Source: Thiotrichaceae bacterium (GTDB lineage: Bacteria > Pseudomonadota > Gammaproteobacteria > Thiotrichales > Thiotrichaceae). Taken from it: DNA of 8,247 nucleotides. Position 1 is the first letter of the stretch. Every line of letters starts with the position of its first letter. Made by a program: the position numbers and the translations under genes. Positions 1-5,708 of this stretch are shown piece by piece. A model generated the notes under the pieces. The model had not been told where the DNA came from. It saw only the letters and a list, made by a program, of their open reading frames with translations, and ran no database searches. The stretch spans positions 1 through 8,247 of the forward strand of contig WGBH01000293.1 of the NCBI GenBank assembly GCA_015494435.1, read 5' to 3'.

Positions 1-52
1 GAATTTAAATGATATTGTTGTTTTTTCGTGGGGCGTTTCGACAGCCTAGTTT

Positions 53-98
53 GAGACTGTGAAAGTATTCTGGGGCAAAAGAAAATTTTTACAGTCTC
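53..98. repeat. Imperfect inverted repeat with 8-bp perfect ends
   Basis: GAGACTGT at 53-60 is the exact reverse complement of ACAGTCTC at 91-98. Pairing continues inward for about four more positions if two G-U pairs are allowed, leaving a loop of about 22 nt. It lies 17 nt past the stop codon of the minus-strand methyltransferase gene. Neither strand has a run of T after the stem, so it is not a convincing intrinsic terminator. The ends resemble terminal inverted repeats of a very short insertion, and near-copies of TAGTT(T)GAG sit at 47-55 and 101-108. It could equally be a 3'-end mRNA hairpin. Nothing else was recognised in positions 1-115. Confidence 0.4.
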
Positions 99-115
99 TT
101 TAGTTGAGGAGTGGT

Positions 116-1282
116 TTATAACCTATGCCGTTGGTCTGTGAGAGAAAAGCCATTTAATGGATTTAAAAAGTCTTTACCTAAAGCAATGACCTTAAAGCGT
201 TCGCCCATTTCTGAGGGAAGGCTTAAAATACGAACTTGTTGCGCTAATTGATAGTGTTTTTCAGGTGTTTCCTCCAGAATTTGCATAAAAAAGGTTTCTA
301 ATTGATTAGCCGCTAAAAAGGCGGCTTGCGTGGTGAAACCTAAGACCTCAAAGCCTGCTTTATCAGCAGCATTTGCGACAGCGGTAAAGTCTACATTTGC
401 GGTAATATCTTGTAATCCTGTATAAGAGAGAGGCGATTCATTGACATGATGCTGGTAATGACAAATGAGTGTGCCTTTATTTCTATCAGGATGATAATAC
501 TCACTAGCGCTATAGCCATAATCAATTAAAATCACGACCCCTTGGGTTAAACAGGCATCTAGTGCTTTAAACCAACCTTGTAGATTTAGATTTATTTCGG
601 ACGTGTAAGGCGTTTCCATTGTGCCAAGTTTTAAGGCAGTGACCGCATCCCATAGGGTTGATGATGCAGGATTTAATTGCTCCATAAGTTGTTTGTCTTG
701 CCATATCACTTGATGCTCAAATAGCTTATCTTTGTACAGGGTAAAGACATCCACGGGCATTGCATCTAATACCTCATTACCAAGAATAACTCCGTTAAAG
801 GTAGTTGGTAATTGCTTTAGCCAGATAATACGGTCTAATAAATGGGGGGCGAGTTGTTTGAACGTCTTTTTTTGTCGTTGTTTTAACTCAGGGCTTAAAT
901 CAAGAATATAATAATTTTGAGGAAGCACGTTTTGTTTCTCAAGTTCCAGCAAAAGCTGTACTGCCATTAGACCTGACCCCGCGCCTAATTCGATAATATC
1001 ACCTTTGATTTCTGAGAGTATTTGTATGCATTGGCTTGCAAGGCATTGTGAGAAAAGCGGGGATATTTCGGGGGCTGTCATAAAATCCCCTGATTTACCT
1101 ATTTTTCTACAACCTGCCACATAATAACCTAACCCCTGTTCATATAGTGCCATTTCCATATAGGTACGAAATGAAATAGCTCCATTATTTGCATTGATCA
1201 CATCCCGTATTTTATATTGCAATTGTTGGCTGTGTTGGAGTGCATCCGTTGATGGTGTCGGTAGTTTTGTGCTGAATTTCAT
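116..1282 (-). CDS. MidA/NDUFAF7-family SAM-dependent methyltransferase (COG1565, DUF185)
   Basis: This 388-aa protein has the full layout of the MidA/NDUFAF7 family of class I SAM-dependent methyltransferases. Family landmarks in order are ISFRTYMEMALY (about 36-47), YY..G.RKIG..GDFMTAPEIS (53-74), the SAM-binding motif I ELGAGSG (98-104), GNEVLDAMPVD (168-178), IDYGY (253-257), GTL.CHYQHH (270-279), VDFT (297-300) and MGERFKV (359-365). The mitochondrial relative NDUFAF7 methylates an arginine of a complex I subunit. The substrate of bacterial members is not settled, so no specific target is assigned. No signal peptide or membrane segment is visible, so a cytosolic location is expected. The ATG at 1282 gives a normal family N-terminus, but no good Shine-Dalgarno precedes it. 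The gene stands alone, divergent from the DUF2156 gene across a long gap. Confidence 0.93.
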   Translation of the reverse strand: MKFSTKLPTPSTDALQHSQQLQYKIRDVINANNGAISFRTYMEMALYEQGLGYYVAGCRKIGKSGDFMTAPEISPLFSQCLASQCIQILSEIKGDIIELGAGSGLMAVQLLLELEKQNVLPQNYYILDLSPELKQRQKKTFKQLAPHLLDRIIWLKQLPTTFNGVILGNEVLDAMPVDVFTLYKDKLFEHQVIWQDKQLMEQLNPASSTLWDAVTALKLGTMETPYTSEINLNLQGWFKALDACLTQGVVILIDYGYSASEYYHPDRNKGTLICHYQHHVNESPLSYTGLQDITANVDFTAVANAADKAGFEVLGFTTQAAFLAANQLETFFMQILEETPEKHYQLAQQVRILSLPSEMGERFKVIALGKDFLNPLNGFSLTDQRHRL

Positions 1283-1440
1283 TTTTTAGCAAGATATCCA
1301 AGTAGTTTTAAGCCCAGCTTCCATAGTCTCACAATTGAAGCATTGAGGATTGAATTATGATTTATTCGCTTTTCTTTTATCGAGCACTAAATATAAGCAT
1401 TCTATCATCCTGATATAAGATATGATTTTACCTAGGTAAT

Positions 1441-1542
1441 ATGCCACTTCCTTTACCTCTTTTTGGAAAAAGTGGTTCTGCTAAAATTATTTTATCACGA
1501 TTAACTGGGACTCTTCATAAGTCTTTTTCAGGCATTCGTTGA
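1441..1542 (+). CDS. Doubtful 33-aa small ORF
   Basis: An ATG at 1441 opens a 33-codon frame ending in TGA at 1540-1542. The product starts MPLPLPLFGKSGSAK and is basic in its second half. An AGG lies only 4 nt before the ATG, which is close for a Shine-Dalgarno. Just past it, the +2 frame is open from 1505 to 1618 and contains ATG codons at 1571 and 1580, so this could also be one degraded gene split by a frameshift. I recognise no family, and ORFs this short are common by chance. Confidence 0.12.
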   Translation: MPLPLPLFGKSGSAKIILSRLTGTLHKSFSGIR

Positions 1543-1557
1543 TCTTAGTCCGATAAC

Positions 1558-1669
1558 TCTCTTAGATGCGATGGAGTTTATGACCTTGTTGGAACGAAAC
1601 TTGAGGCTTATTTTGTAACGAGGCTGGAGAAAGAAGTAAAAGCTTCAGCTTTTCTAAGCGCCTAAGAGA
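1558..1669 (+). ncRNA. Possible structured RNA or mRNA leader element
   Basis: TCTCTTAG (1558-1565) is complementary to CTAAGAGA (1662-1669). The pairing continues, after a 2-nt bulge, with GCG (1568-1570) to CGC (1659-1661). Enclosed within it, CCTTGTT (1584-1590) can pair with AACGAGG (1617-1623) with one G-U, and AAAAGC-TTCA-GCTTTT (1638-1653) forms a small hairpin. Together these give a branched fold about 103 nt upstream of the DUF2156 start codon. It matches no RNA family that I recognise. Chance pairing in an AT-rich gap is a serious alternative, and the direction of transcription is inferred only from the downstream gene. Confidence 0.15.
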
Positions 1670-1771
1670 CTACGATGGGTAATAAATCTTGAATTCCTAT
1701 CTGTATCCGAGTAAATATCCTTGTTACTATTCCTGTCTTTATCACTTAGAAGCGACGCTAACCGCATTCTT

Positions 1772-2782
1772 ATGCAAATTCATCCATCACAAACGCTGAC
1801 ATCTCAACATATCGAGCAAATTCTTCCTTATTTTAAGCAATATGGCGATTCCTGTATGTCCTATTCAGGGTTACAGAAGGGAATGCAATATTTTTTTATA
1901 GAAGACATCGGTTATATTAGTTATTTATGCTATCGACATTTTCTTTTTGCCCCTAAAGGCAGAGTGATTGTGTTGGCTAATCCTGTTTGTGCTAAAGAAA
2001 ACTTTGCTTATTTATTGCAACAGTTTTTTAAAGTGCATCCAAAAGCAATGTTTATTCAAATATCACGAGAGATTGCAGTTATTCTTGATCAACTGGGCTA
2101 TCAAATTAATCAATTTGGTATTGAAACTGAAATAGCGATTCAAGATTATGATCTCAAAGGAAAAACAAAAAGTAGTTTAAGGCAGTGGCGTAATAAATGT
2201 CGGCGTGAGCAGGTGAAAATTGAAGAAATTGATCTTCATCAATGCAATCAAATCGAAGAAATAAAACTATTGTCAAAGACTTGGCTTAAAAGTAAAGGGG
2301 GACGGCAATTATCTTTTCTAAACCGTCCTTTTCTTTACCAGAACGAGACGGATACACGCTGTTTTGTTGCGAGACAGCAAAATAAACTCGTTGGAATTGC
2401 TGTTTTTGATCCACTTTACAGAGAGGGTAAAGTGTATGGTTATTATCATAATATTGATCAAATTACACAATCTGCGCCACACGGCGTAAGCCCTTCTCTT
2501 GTTTTAGACGCGATGGATGTTTTTCGTCGGGAAAAGGTAAAAATACTTTCGTTGGGTATGTCCCCTTTGTATCAGTTGGGTGCTGAGTTTAATTACAATA
2601 AACTTTCACGAAAAATATTACGTTTTTCGTATAAAAATATGAATTTTCTTTACCCCTTTAAAGGAAACATTGGTCATAAGAAGAAATTCTCTGGAGAGCA
2701 AAAGCGTGTTTATTTTTGTAGCACTCAAGGCAATAATTTATGGGAATTTTTTATATTAATGAAAGCCATTGGGATCTATTAG
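1772..2782 (+). CDS. Stand-alone DUF2156 protein (MprF C-terminal-like, GNAT-fold)
   Basis: A 336-aa soluble protein counted from the ATG at 1772. A TTG at 1721 in the same frame would add 17 residues but has no better ribosome site. The pattern fits the DUF2156/LPG-synthase C-terminal family: a GYISYLCY strand (about 47-54), RVIVLANPVC (64-73), a QLGY...FGIETEIAI segment (107-123), DLKGKTKSSLRQWRNK (127-142), a second acyltransferase-like half with FVARQQNKLVGIAVFDP (198-214), YYHNID (224-229), SLGMSPL (260-266), and the terminal YPFKGN..HKKKF block (294-306). In MprF this domain transfers aminoacyl groups from tRNA to phosphatidylglycerol. The MprF flippase membrane domain is absent here, and the substrate cannot be inferred. 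It precedes the P450 gene by 13 bp on the same strand, so co-transcription is likely. Family assignment is good, function unknown. Confidence 0.8.
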   Translation: MQIHPSQTLTSQHIEQILPYFKQYGDSCMSYSGLQKGMQYFFIEDIGYISYLCYRHFLFAPKGRVIVLANPVCAKENFAYLLQQFFKVHPKAMFIQISREIAVILDQLGYQINQFGIETEIAIQDYDLKGKTKSSLRQWRNKCRREQVKIEEIDLHQCNQIEEIKLLSKTWLKSKGGRQLSFLNRPFLYQNETDTRCFVARQQNKLVGIAVFDPLYREGKVYGYYHNIDQITQSAPHGVSPSLVLDAMDVFRREKVKILSLGMSPLYQLGAEFNYNKLSRKILRFSYKNMNFLYPFKGNIGHKKKFSGEQKRVYFCSTQGNNLWEFFILMKAIGIY

Positions 2783-2795
2783 AGAAATTATAATA

Positions 2796-4166
2796 ATGAA
2801 TCATTTTAAACCCCCTTATCCTGCTCGTCCTAAAAAACAGTTTAATCCAATAAAAGCACTTTTTTACGCACATAAAAATCTACTTTCAATTTGGCCAGAA
2901 TTTGCCTTTGAAAAAGATTTTATGCATTTTAAAGTATTGAAACAGAATATTTTTATTGCCAATTCACCTGAAACGGTGCGTAAGGTGATGATTGAAAATG
3001 GCATGAATTATTTGGATAAAACCACACAGCAAGTGAAAGCCTTAGAGCCATTGCTTGGAAATGGTTTATTTGTTAGCACAGGGGCAACGTGGAAAAAACA
3101 CCGTCGTTTGTTATCAGGTTCTTTTGATGATAAACACATTAAAATGTACAGCAAGGTGATGATTTCTGCGATTAAAGATCTGGAAATAAAGTGGGATAAA
3201 CTGGAGTCAGGTGCAAAAATATCCATGCAACCTGAAATGGCACAACTCGGTGCGGATATTATTGCGCGTGCTTTATTTGGTGAAAAATTAGGTTCTGAAA
3301 GTGCGGCAAAAGTTGTTGCAGCCTTTGCTGATTACCAAACCGTTGTACGGCAAATGGATATCCCTAAATTGATTGGAATGCGCTGGTTTCCGAATCTAAA
3401 CGGTAAATTTGGTATTGGTAAAAATTCAGCACAAGTGATTCATGCGGTGGTGGATGACATTATGGAAAAGGCCACCTATAAAGAAAATAAAGAGACGCTA
3501 GTGGCACAGTTTATTCGTGCCAGTGAAACGCTGGATGAAAATGAGTCCATGACTCGCTTAGAGATTCGCAATGAAATCATTGTATTGTTTATGGCAGGGC
3601 ATGAAACAACGGCGAATGTGCTGTCGTGGGTTTGGTATTTATTATCACAAGCCCCTGAGGTTGAGAAGAAATTACATCAAGAGCTAGCGCGTGAACTCGG
3701 CGGAAAAACTCCCACTTATGAAGATATAGAAAGGCTACCTTATACCCGCGCTATTCTTGATGAAACCATGCGTCTTTATCCACCTGTCCCTGTACTCGCT
3801 CGTCAAGCCAGTGAAGATGACACGATTAATGGACAACATATACCCGCACAATCCAATATGTTAATTGTACCGTGGTTATTACAACGCCATAAAAAATATT
3901 GGGATAAGCCTGATTATTTTATTCCCGAACGCTTTATGCCAGATGCGAAAAGCCCTGTAAAATTCACTTATATTCCATTTAGTGCAGGGCCGCGCGTTTG
4001 TCCTGGCAAAACCTTTGGCATTAAAGAATCCGTGCTTGTTTTTGCTATTTTAGCGCAACGTTTTAGAGTTGAAACAAGCGATGGCTATGCAGGTGGGATA
4101 GATTGCCGTCTAACGCTTCGCCCGAGTGATAATTTACCGATGAAATTGATTAAGCGTTTTTCATAA
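2796..4166 (+). CDS. Cytochrome P450 monooxygenase
   Basis: A 456-aa cytochrome P450 counted from the ATG at 2796. An in-frame TTG at 2769 overlapping the upstream gene is less likely. All signature elements are present: the I-helix oxygen-activation motif AGHETT (267-272), the K-helix ExxR as ETMR (323-326), a PERF block, and the haem loop FSAGPRVCPG with Phe395 and the thiolate Cys402. P450s use haem, O2 and two electrons to hydroxylate or otherwise oxidise lipophilic substrates. The overall style (PPxP near ExxR, PERF, AGHETTA) is that of E-class/CYP4- or CYP102-like bacterial P450s. No N-terminal membrane anchor or fused reductase is seen, so it must draw electrons from a ferredoxin and reductase encoded elsewhere. 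Its likely operon partner is the DUF2156 gene. Its last 17 bp overlap smpB on the other strand. Confidence 0.95.
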   Translation: MNHFKPPYPARPKKQFNPIKALFYAHKNLLSIWPEFAFEKDFMHFKVLKQNIFIANSPETVRKVMIENGMNYLDKTTQQVKALEPLLGNGLFVSTGATWKKHRRLLSGSFDDKHIKMYSKVMISAIKDLEIKWDKLESGAKISMQPEMAQLGADIIARALFGEKLGSESAAKVVAAFADYQTVVRQMDIPKLIGMRWFPNLNGKFGIGKNSAQVIHAVVDDIMEKATYKENKETLVAQFIRASETLDENESMTRLEIRNEIIVLFMAGHETTANVLSWVWYLLSQAPEVEKKLHQELARELGGKTPTYEDIERLPYTRAILDETMRLYPPVPVLARQASEDDTINGQHIPAQSNMLIVPWLLQRHKKYWDKPDYFIPERFMPDAKSPVKFTYIPFSAGPRVCPGKTFGIKESVLVFAILAQRFRVETSDGYAGGIDCRLTLRPSDNLPMKLIKRFS

Positions 4167-4629
4167 TGCGTGCTTTATCTCGATTCCAATCTCGTTCTTT
4201 GGATGAGGCGCGTTTATCGTGCAATTTCTTACCTTTACCGACACCAATTTCAATCTTCACATGCTTGTTTTTCCAGTACAGACTCAGCGGTATAATGGCA
4301 TTTCCTTTGCGATCAATAGATGCTTGCAGGCGTATTATTTCATAATCATGTAATAATAATTTGCGTTGGCGTGTGGGATTGGGCTTAATATGAGTCGAGG
4401 CAGAGAGCAGAGGGGAGATATGTGAGCCTATCAGCCATGCTTCCCCTTTATGGAAATTAATGTAACTGTCTTTTAATTGGACGCGACCCTCACGTAGGCT
4501 TTTAACTTCCCAGCCTTGTAGTACTAGTCCTGCTTCATGTGTATTTTCAATAAAATATTCATGACGGGCGACTTTATTGGTAGCAATTGTTTTACCACCG
4601 TGTCCTTTTTTCTTTCGTTTCTTAGCCAT
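4150..4629 (-). CDS. smpB: SsrA (tmRNA)-binding protein SmpB
   Basis: A 159-aa SmpB of full length. SmpB binds tmRNA and delivers it to ribosomes stalled without a stop codon, allowing peptide tagging and ribosome release. Visible family features are ATNKVARHEYFIE (about 16-28), EAGLVLQGWEVKSLREGR (32-49), the SYINFHKGEAWLIGSHISP region, RKLLLHDYEI, and the basic C-terminal tail GKKLHDKR..SKERDWNRDKARIMK, which enters the mRNA channel in the complex. The N-terminus is very lysine-rich (MAKKRKKKGHGGK), longer than in many homologues. ssrA itself, often nearby, is not in the window. The gene is divergent from ratA across 58 bp and convergent with the P450 gene, whose 3' end it overlaps. The start is fixed by the family N-terminus; the nearest GAGGG is 13 nt upstream, too far for an ideal ribosome site. 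Confidence 0.97.
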   Translation of the reverse strand: MAKKRKKKGHGGKTIATNKVARHEYFIENTHEAGLVLQGWEVKSLREGRVQLKDSYINFHKGEAWLIGSHISPLLSASTHIKPNPTRQRKLLLHDYEIIRLQASIDRKGNAIIPLSLYWKNKHVKIEIGVGKGKKLHDKRASSKERDWNRDKARIMKNA

Positions 4630-4635
4630 AGCTGT

Positions 4636-4641
4636 ATTATA
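4636..4641 (-). promoter_or_regulatory. Candidate -10 box (TATAAT) of smpB, possibly leaderless
   Basis: A perfect sigma-70 consensus TATAAT on the minus strand lies 6 nt before the smpB ATG. Standard spacing would put the transcription start at the A of the ATG itself, giving a leaderless mRNA. No good -35 hexamer is seen 16-18 nt upstream, and no TG extended -10 is present, so the promoter would be incomplete. The site lies in the 58-bp gap shared with the divergent ratA. Confidence 0.35.
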
Positions 4642-4687
4642 ACCCTCGTTGTTATTTCTCTTATCCCCTAAAGGAATTAGTTATTTT

Positions 4688-5119
4688 ATGTCCACTATTA
4701 ATCGTAGCGCCTTAGTTCCCTATAGTTGTGAACAAATGTATCAATTAGTTGATGATATTGCGTCTTATAAGGATTTTTTGCCGTGGTGCGGTGCATCCGT
4801 AGAGAACAAACGTGAGCACTCAATGGTTGAGGCAACAGTAACTATTACTAAAGGCAGTATTAATAAGGCATTTTCTACGCGGAATAGTTTACAGGAAAAT
4901 GAGCAGATTGAAATGCAATTACTAAATGGTCCTTTTAAAAAACTACATGGTTTTTGGTACTTTGAACCTCTGCGTGAAAATGCGAGTAAGATTTCATTAG
5001 AGTTAGAATTTGAATTTTCAAATCGTTTAGTGGGGTTAGCAATTGGGCCCATCTTTAACCAAATAGCAAATACAATGGTGGATGCCTTTGTGGAACGCGC
5101 GAAGTCAAAATATAAATAG
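4688..5119 (+). CDS. ratA: RatA-family START/SRPBCC protein (ribosome association toxin)
   Basis: A 143-aa single-domain protein of the SRPBCC/START fold, matching the usual RatA length of about 145. Landmarks are INRSALVPYSCEQMYQLVDDI (4-24), YKDFLPWC (26-33), VEATVTI, STRNSL, IEMQLLNGPFKKLHGFW (roughly 78-94), and the C-terminal helix FNQIANTMVDAFVERAK. In E. coli, RatA is reported to bind 50S subunits and block 70S formation; homologues of this family are also linked to ubiquinone (Coq10-like) handling, so the true role in this organism is open. The ATG at 4688 is chosen over a TTG at 4649 because it gives the family N-terminus. AAGGAA lies about 12 nt upstream. It is the first gene of the plus-strand run ratA-rnfH-ORF82-holA. 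Confidence 0.93.
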   Translation: MSTINRSALVPYSCEQMYQLVDDIASYKDFLPWCGASVENKREHSMVEATVTITKGSINKAFSTRNSLQENEQIEMQLLNGPFKKLHGFWYFEPLRENASKISLELEFEFSNRLVGLAIGPIFNQIANTMVDAFVERAKSKYK

Positions 5120-5132
5120 GAAGATTTAGAAC

Positions 5133-5456
5133 ATGATAACAGTAGAAGTAGTTTATGCTTTGCCTAAAGAGCAGACATTGCTTTCATTTAATGCTGAAGA
5201 AGGTATTCGTGTCAAAGATGCCATTATTCAATCGGGTATATTAGAGCAGTATCCTGAGCTGGATCTTGAGAAGATGGATGTTGGTATTTTTGGTAAGCGA
5301 ACAGCAATGAAAATCCCCTTAAGAGATAAAGATCGGGTTGAAATTTATCGTCCCTTATTAGCTGATCCTAAAGAGATTCGAAAACGACGCGCCGCAGAAG
5401 GTAAAAGGATGGGCAAAGGTGGTGGTGCAATGACTAAAAATAAAAAAAAGGATTAA
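5133..5456 (+). CDS. rnfH: RnfH/RatB family ubiquitin-like protein (UPF0125)
   Basis: A 107-aa protein of the RnfH (RatB, YfjF) family with a beta-grasp, ubiquitin-like fold. Typical segments are VEVVYALPKEQ (4-14), VKDAIIQSGI (27-36), PELDLEKMDVGIFGK (41-55), and DKDRVEIYRPLLADPKEIRKRR (65-86). The C-terminal 20 residues are lysine- and glycine-rich (GKGGG, KNKKKD) and are probably disordered. The biochemical role is not known: it was named from rnf operons in some bacteria, but in gammaproteobacteria it commonly follows ratA, as here. The ATG has a clear AGGAAG 9 nt upstream, overlapping the ratA stop codon. The 13-bp gap to ratA suggests a shared transcript. Confidence 0.95.
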   Translation: MITVEVVYALPKEQTLLSFNAEEGIRVKDAIIQSGILEQYPELDLEKMDVGIFGKRTAMKIPLRDKDRVEIYRPLLADPKEIRKRRAAEGKRMGKGGGAMTKNKKKD

Positions 5457-5459
5457 ATA

Positions 5460-5708
5460 ATGCGAGGAATGGTGCCACTGGATCCTATTACAACAGTATC
5501 GCAAGCACGTTATGCCGTTGTCTTTGTACCACGGCGTAGTCGTAAGCGTTTTTCAGCAGGTTGTGTTGAAGTAAAAGCAAGCCGCGAAGAGGCATTGACG
5601 GCAGAAGATGTCGATAATAAACGCTATGCTGCAATTGTGATTGGTCCTTCTAAATCCTCTGAAGGACAGTATCTTTACTATTTATCCGAGTGGATTGGTA
5701 AGTTTTAG
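5460..5708 (+). CDS. Unrecognised 82-aa small basic protein
   Basis: I do not recognise this family. The 82-aa product has no signal peptide, membrane segment or cysteine pair (a single Cys near residue 35). Visible features are a hydrophobic strand YAVVFVP followed by the basic patch RRSRKR (about 18-30), an acidic helix EEALTAEDVD, a second strand YAAIVIGPSKSSEGQ (56-70), and the aromatic end YLYYLSEWI. An alternating beta-alpha-beta pattern is plausible. It is surely translated: AAGGA sits 7 nt before its ATG inside the end of rnfH, only 3 nt separate it from the rnfH stop, and its TAG abuts the holA ATG directly. It sits where bamE would follow rnfH, or lptE precede holA, in many relatives, but it lacks a lipobox and resembles neither. 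Confidence 0.82.
   Translation: MRGMVPLDPITTVSQARYAVVFVPRRSRKRFSAGCVEVKASREEALTAEDVDNKRYAAIVIGPSKSSEGQYLYYLSEWIGKF

Larger units (their letters stand above)
1283..1771. other. Long intergenic region between divergent genes
   Basis: This stretch of about 490 bp separates the minus-strand methyltransferase from the plus-strand DUF2156 gene and must hold both promoters. I could not pick a convincing sigma-70 promoter for either. It contains a perfect 12-bp palindrome (1428-1439), a 33-codon ORF (1441-1542), a stem CCACTT/AAGTGG (1444-1449 with 1470-1475), and a set of nested complementary segments between 1558 and 1669. It has many stop codons in all frames and no open frame longer than about 40 codons. 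It could be a regulatory leader, a small RNA locus or a decayed gene; sequence alone does not decide. Confidence 0.6.

Noticed and set aside
1334..1353. Three ATTGA repeats spaced 7-8 bp upstream of the methyltransferase gene
   Set aside because: Too short and AT-rich to distinguish from chance, with spacing unlike a known iteron or operator.
1638..1653. Intrinsic terminator at AAAAGC-TTCA-GCTTTT
   Set aside because: Only two G-C pairs in the stem and a four-base T run; no upstream gene on the plus strand that would need it.
1656..1767. About 37-codon minus-strand ORF (ATG at 1767) in the long gap
   Set aside because: No family resemblance and no ribosome site; composition rich in S, D, R and N looks like random translation.
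4765..5052. 95-codon open frame on the minus strand inside ratA
   Set aside because: Shadow of a well-supported gene: serine/phenylalanine-rich, no family features, no ribosome site.
5133..5456. RnfH taken as a sign of an Rnf electron-transport operon
   Set aside because: No rnfA-G genes are present, and rnfH following ratA is the usual gammaproteobacterial context.
4688..5456. ratA-rnfH (ratAB) as a toxin-antitoxin module
   Set aside because: RatA is a conserved START-fold housekeeping-like protein and RnfH is not established as its antitoxin; nothing in the sequence supports a TA system.
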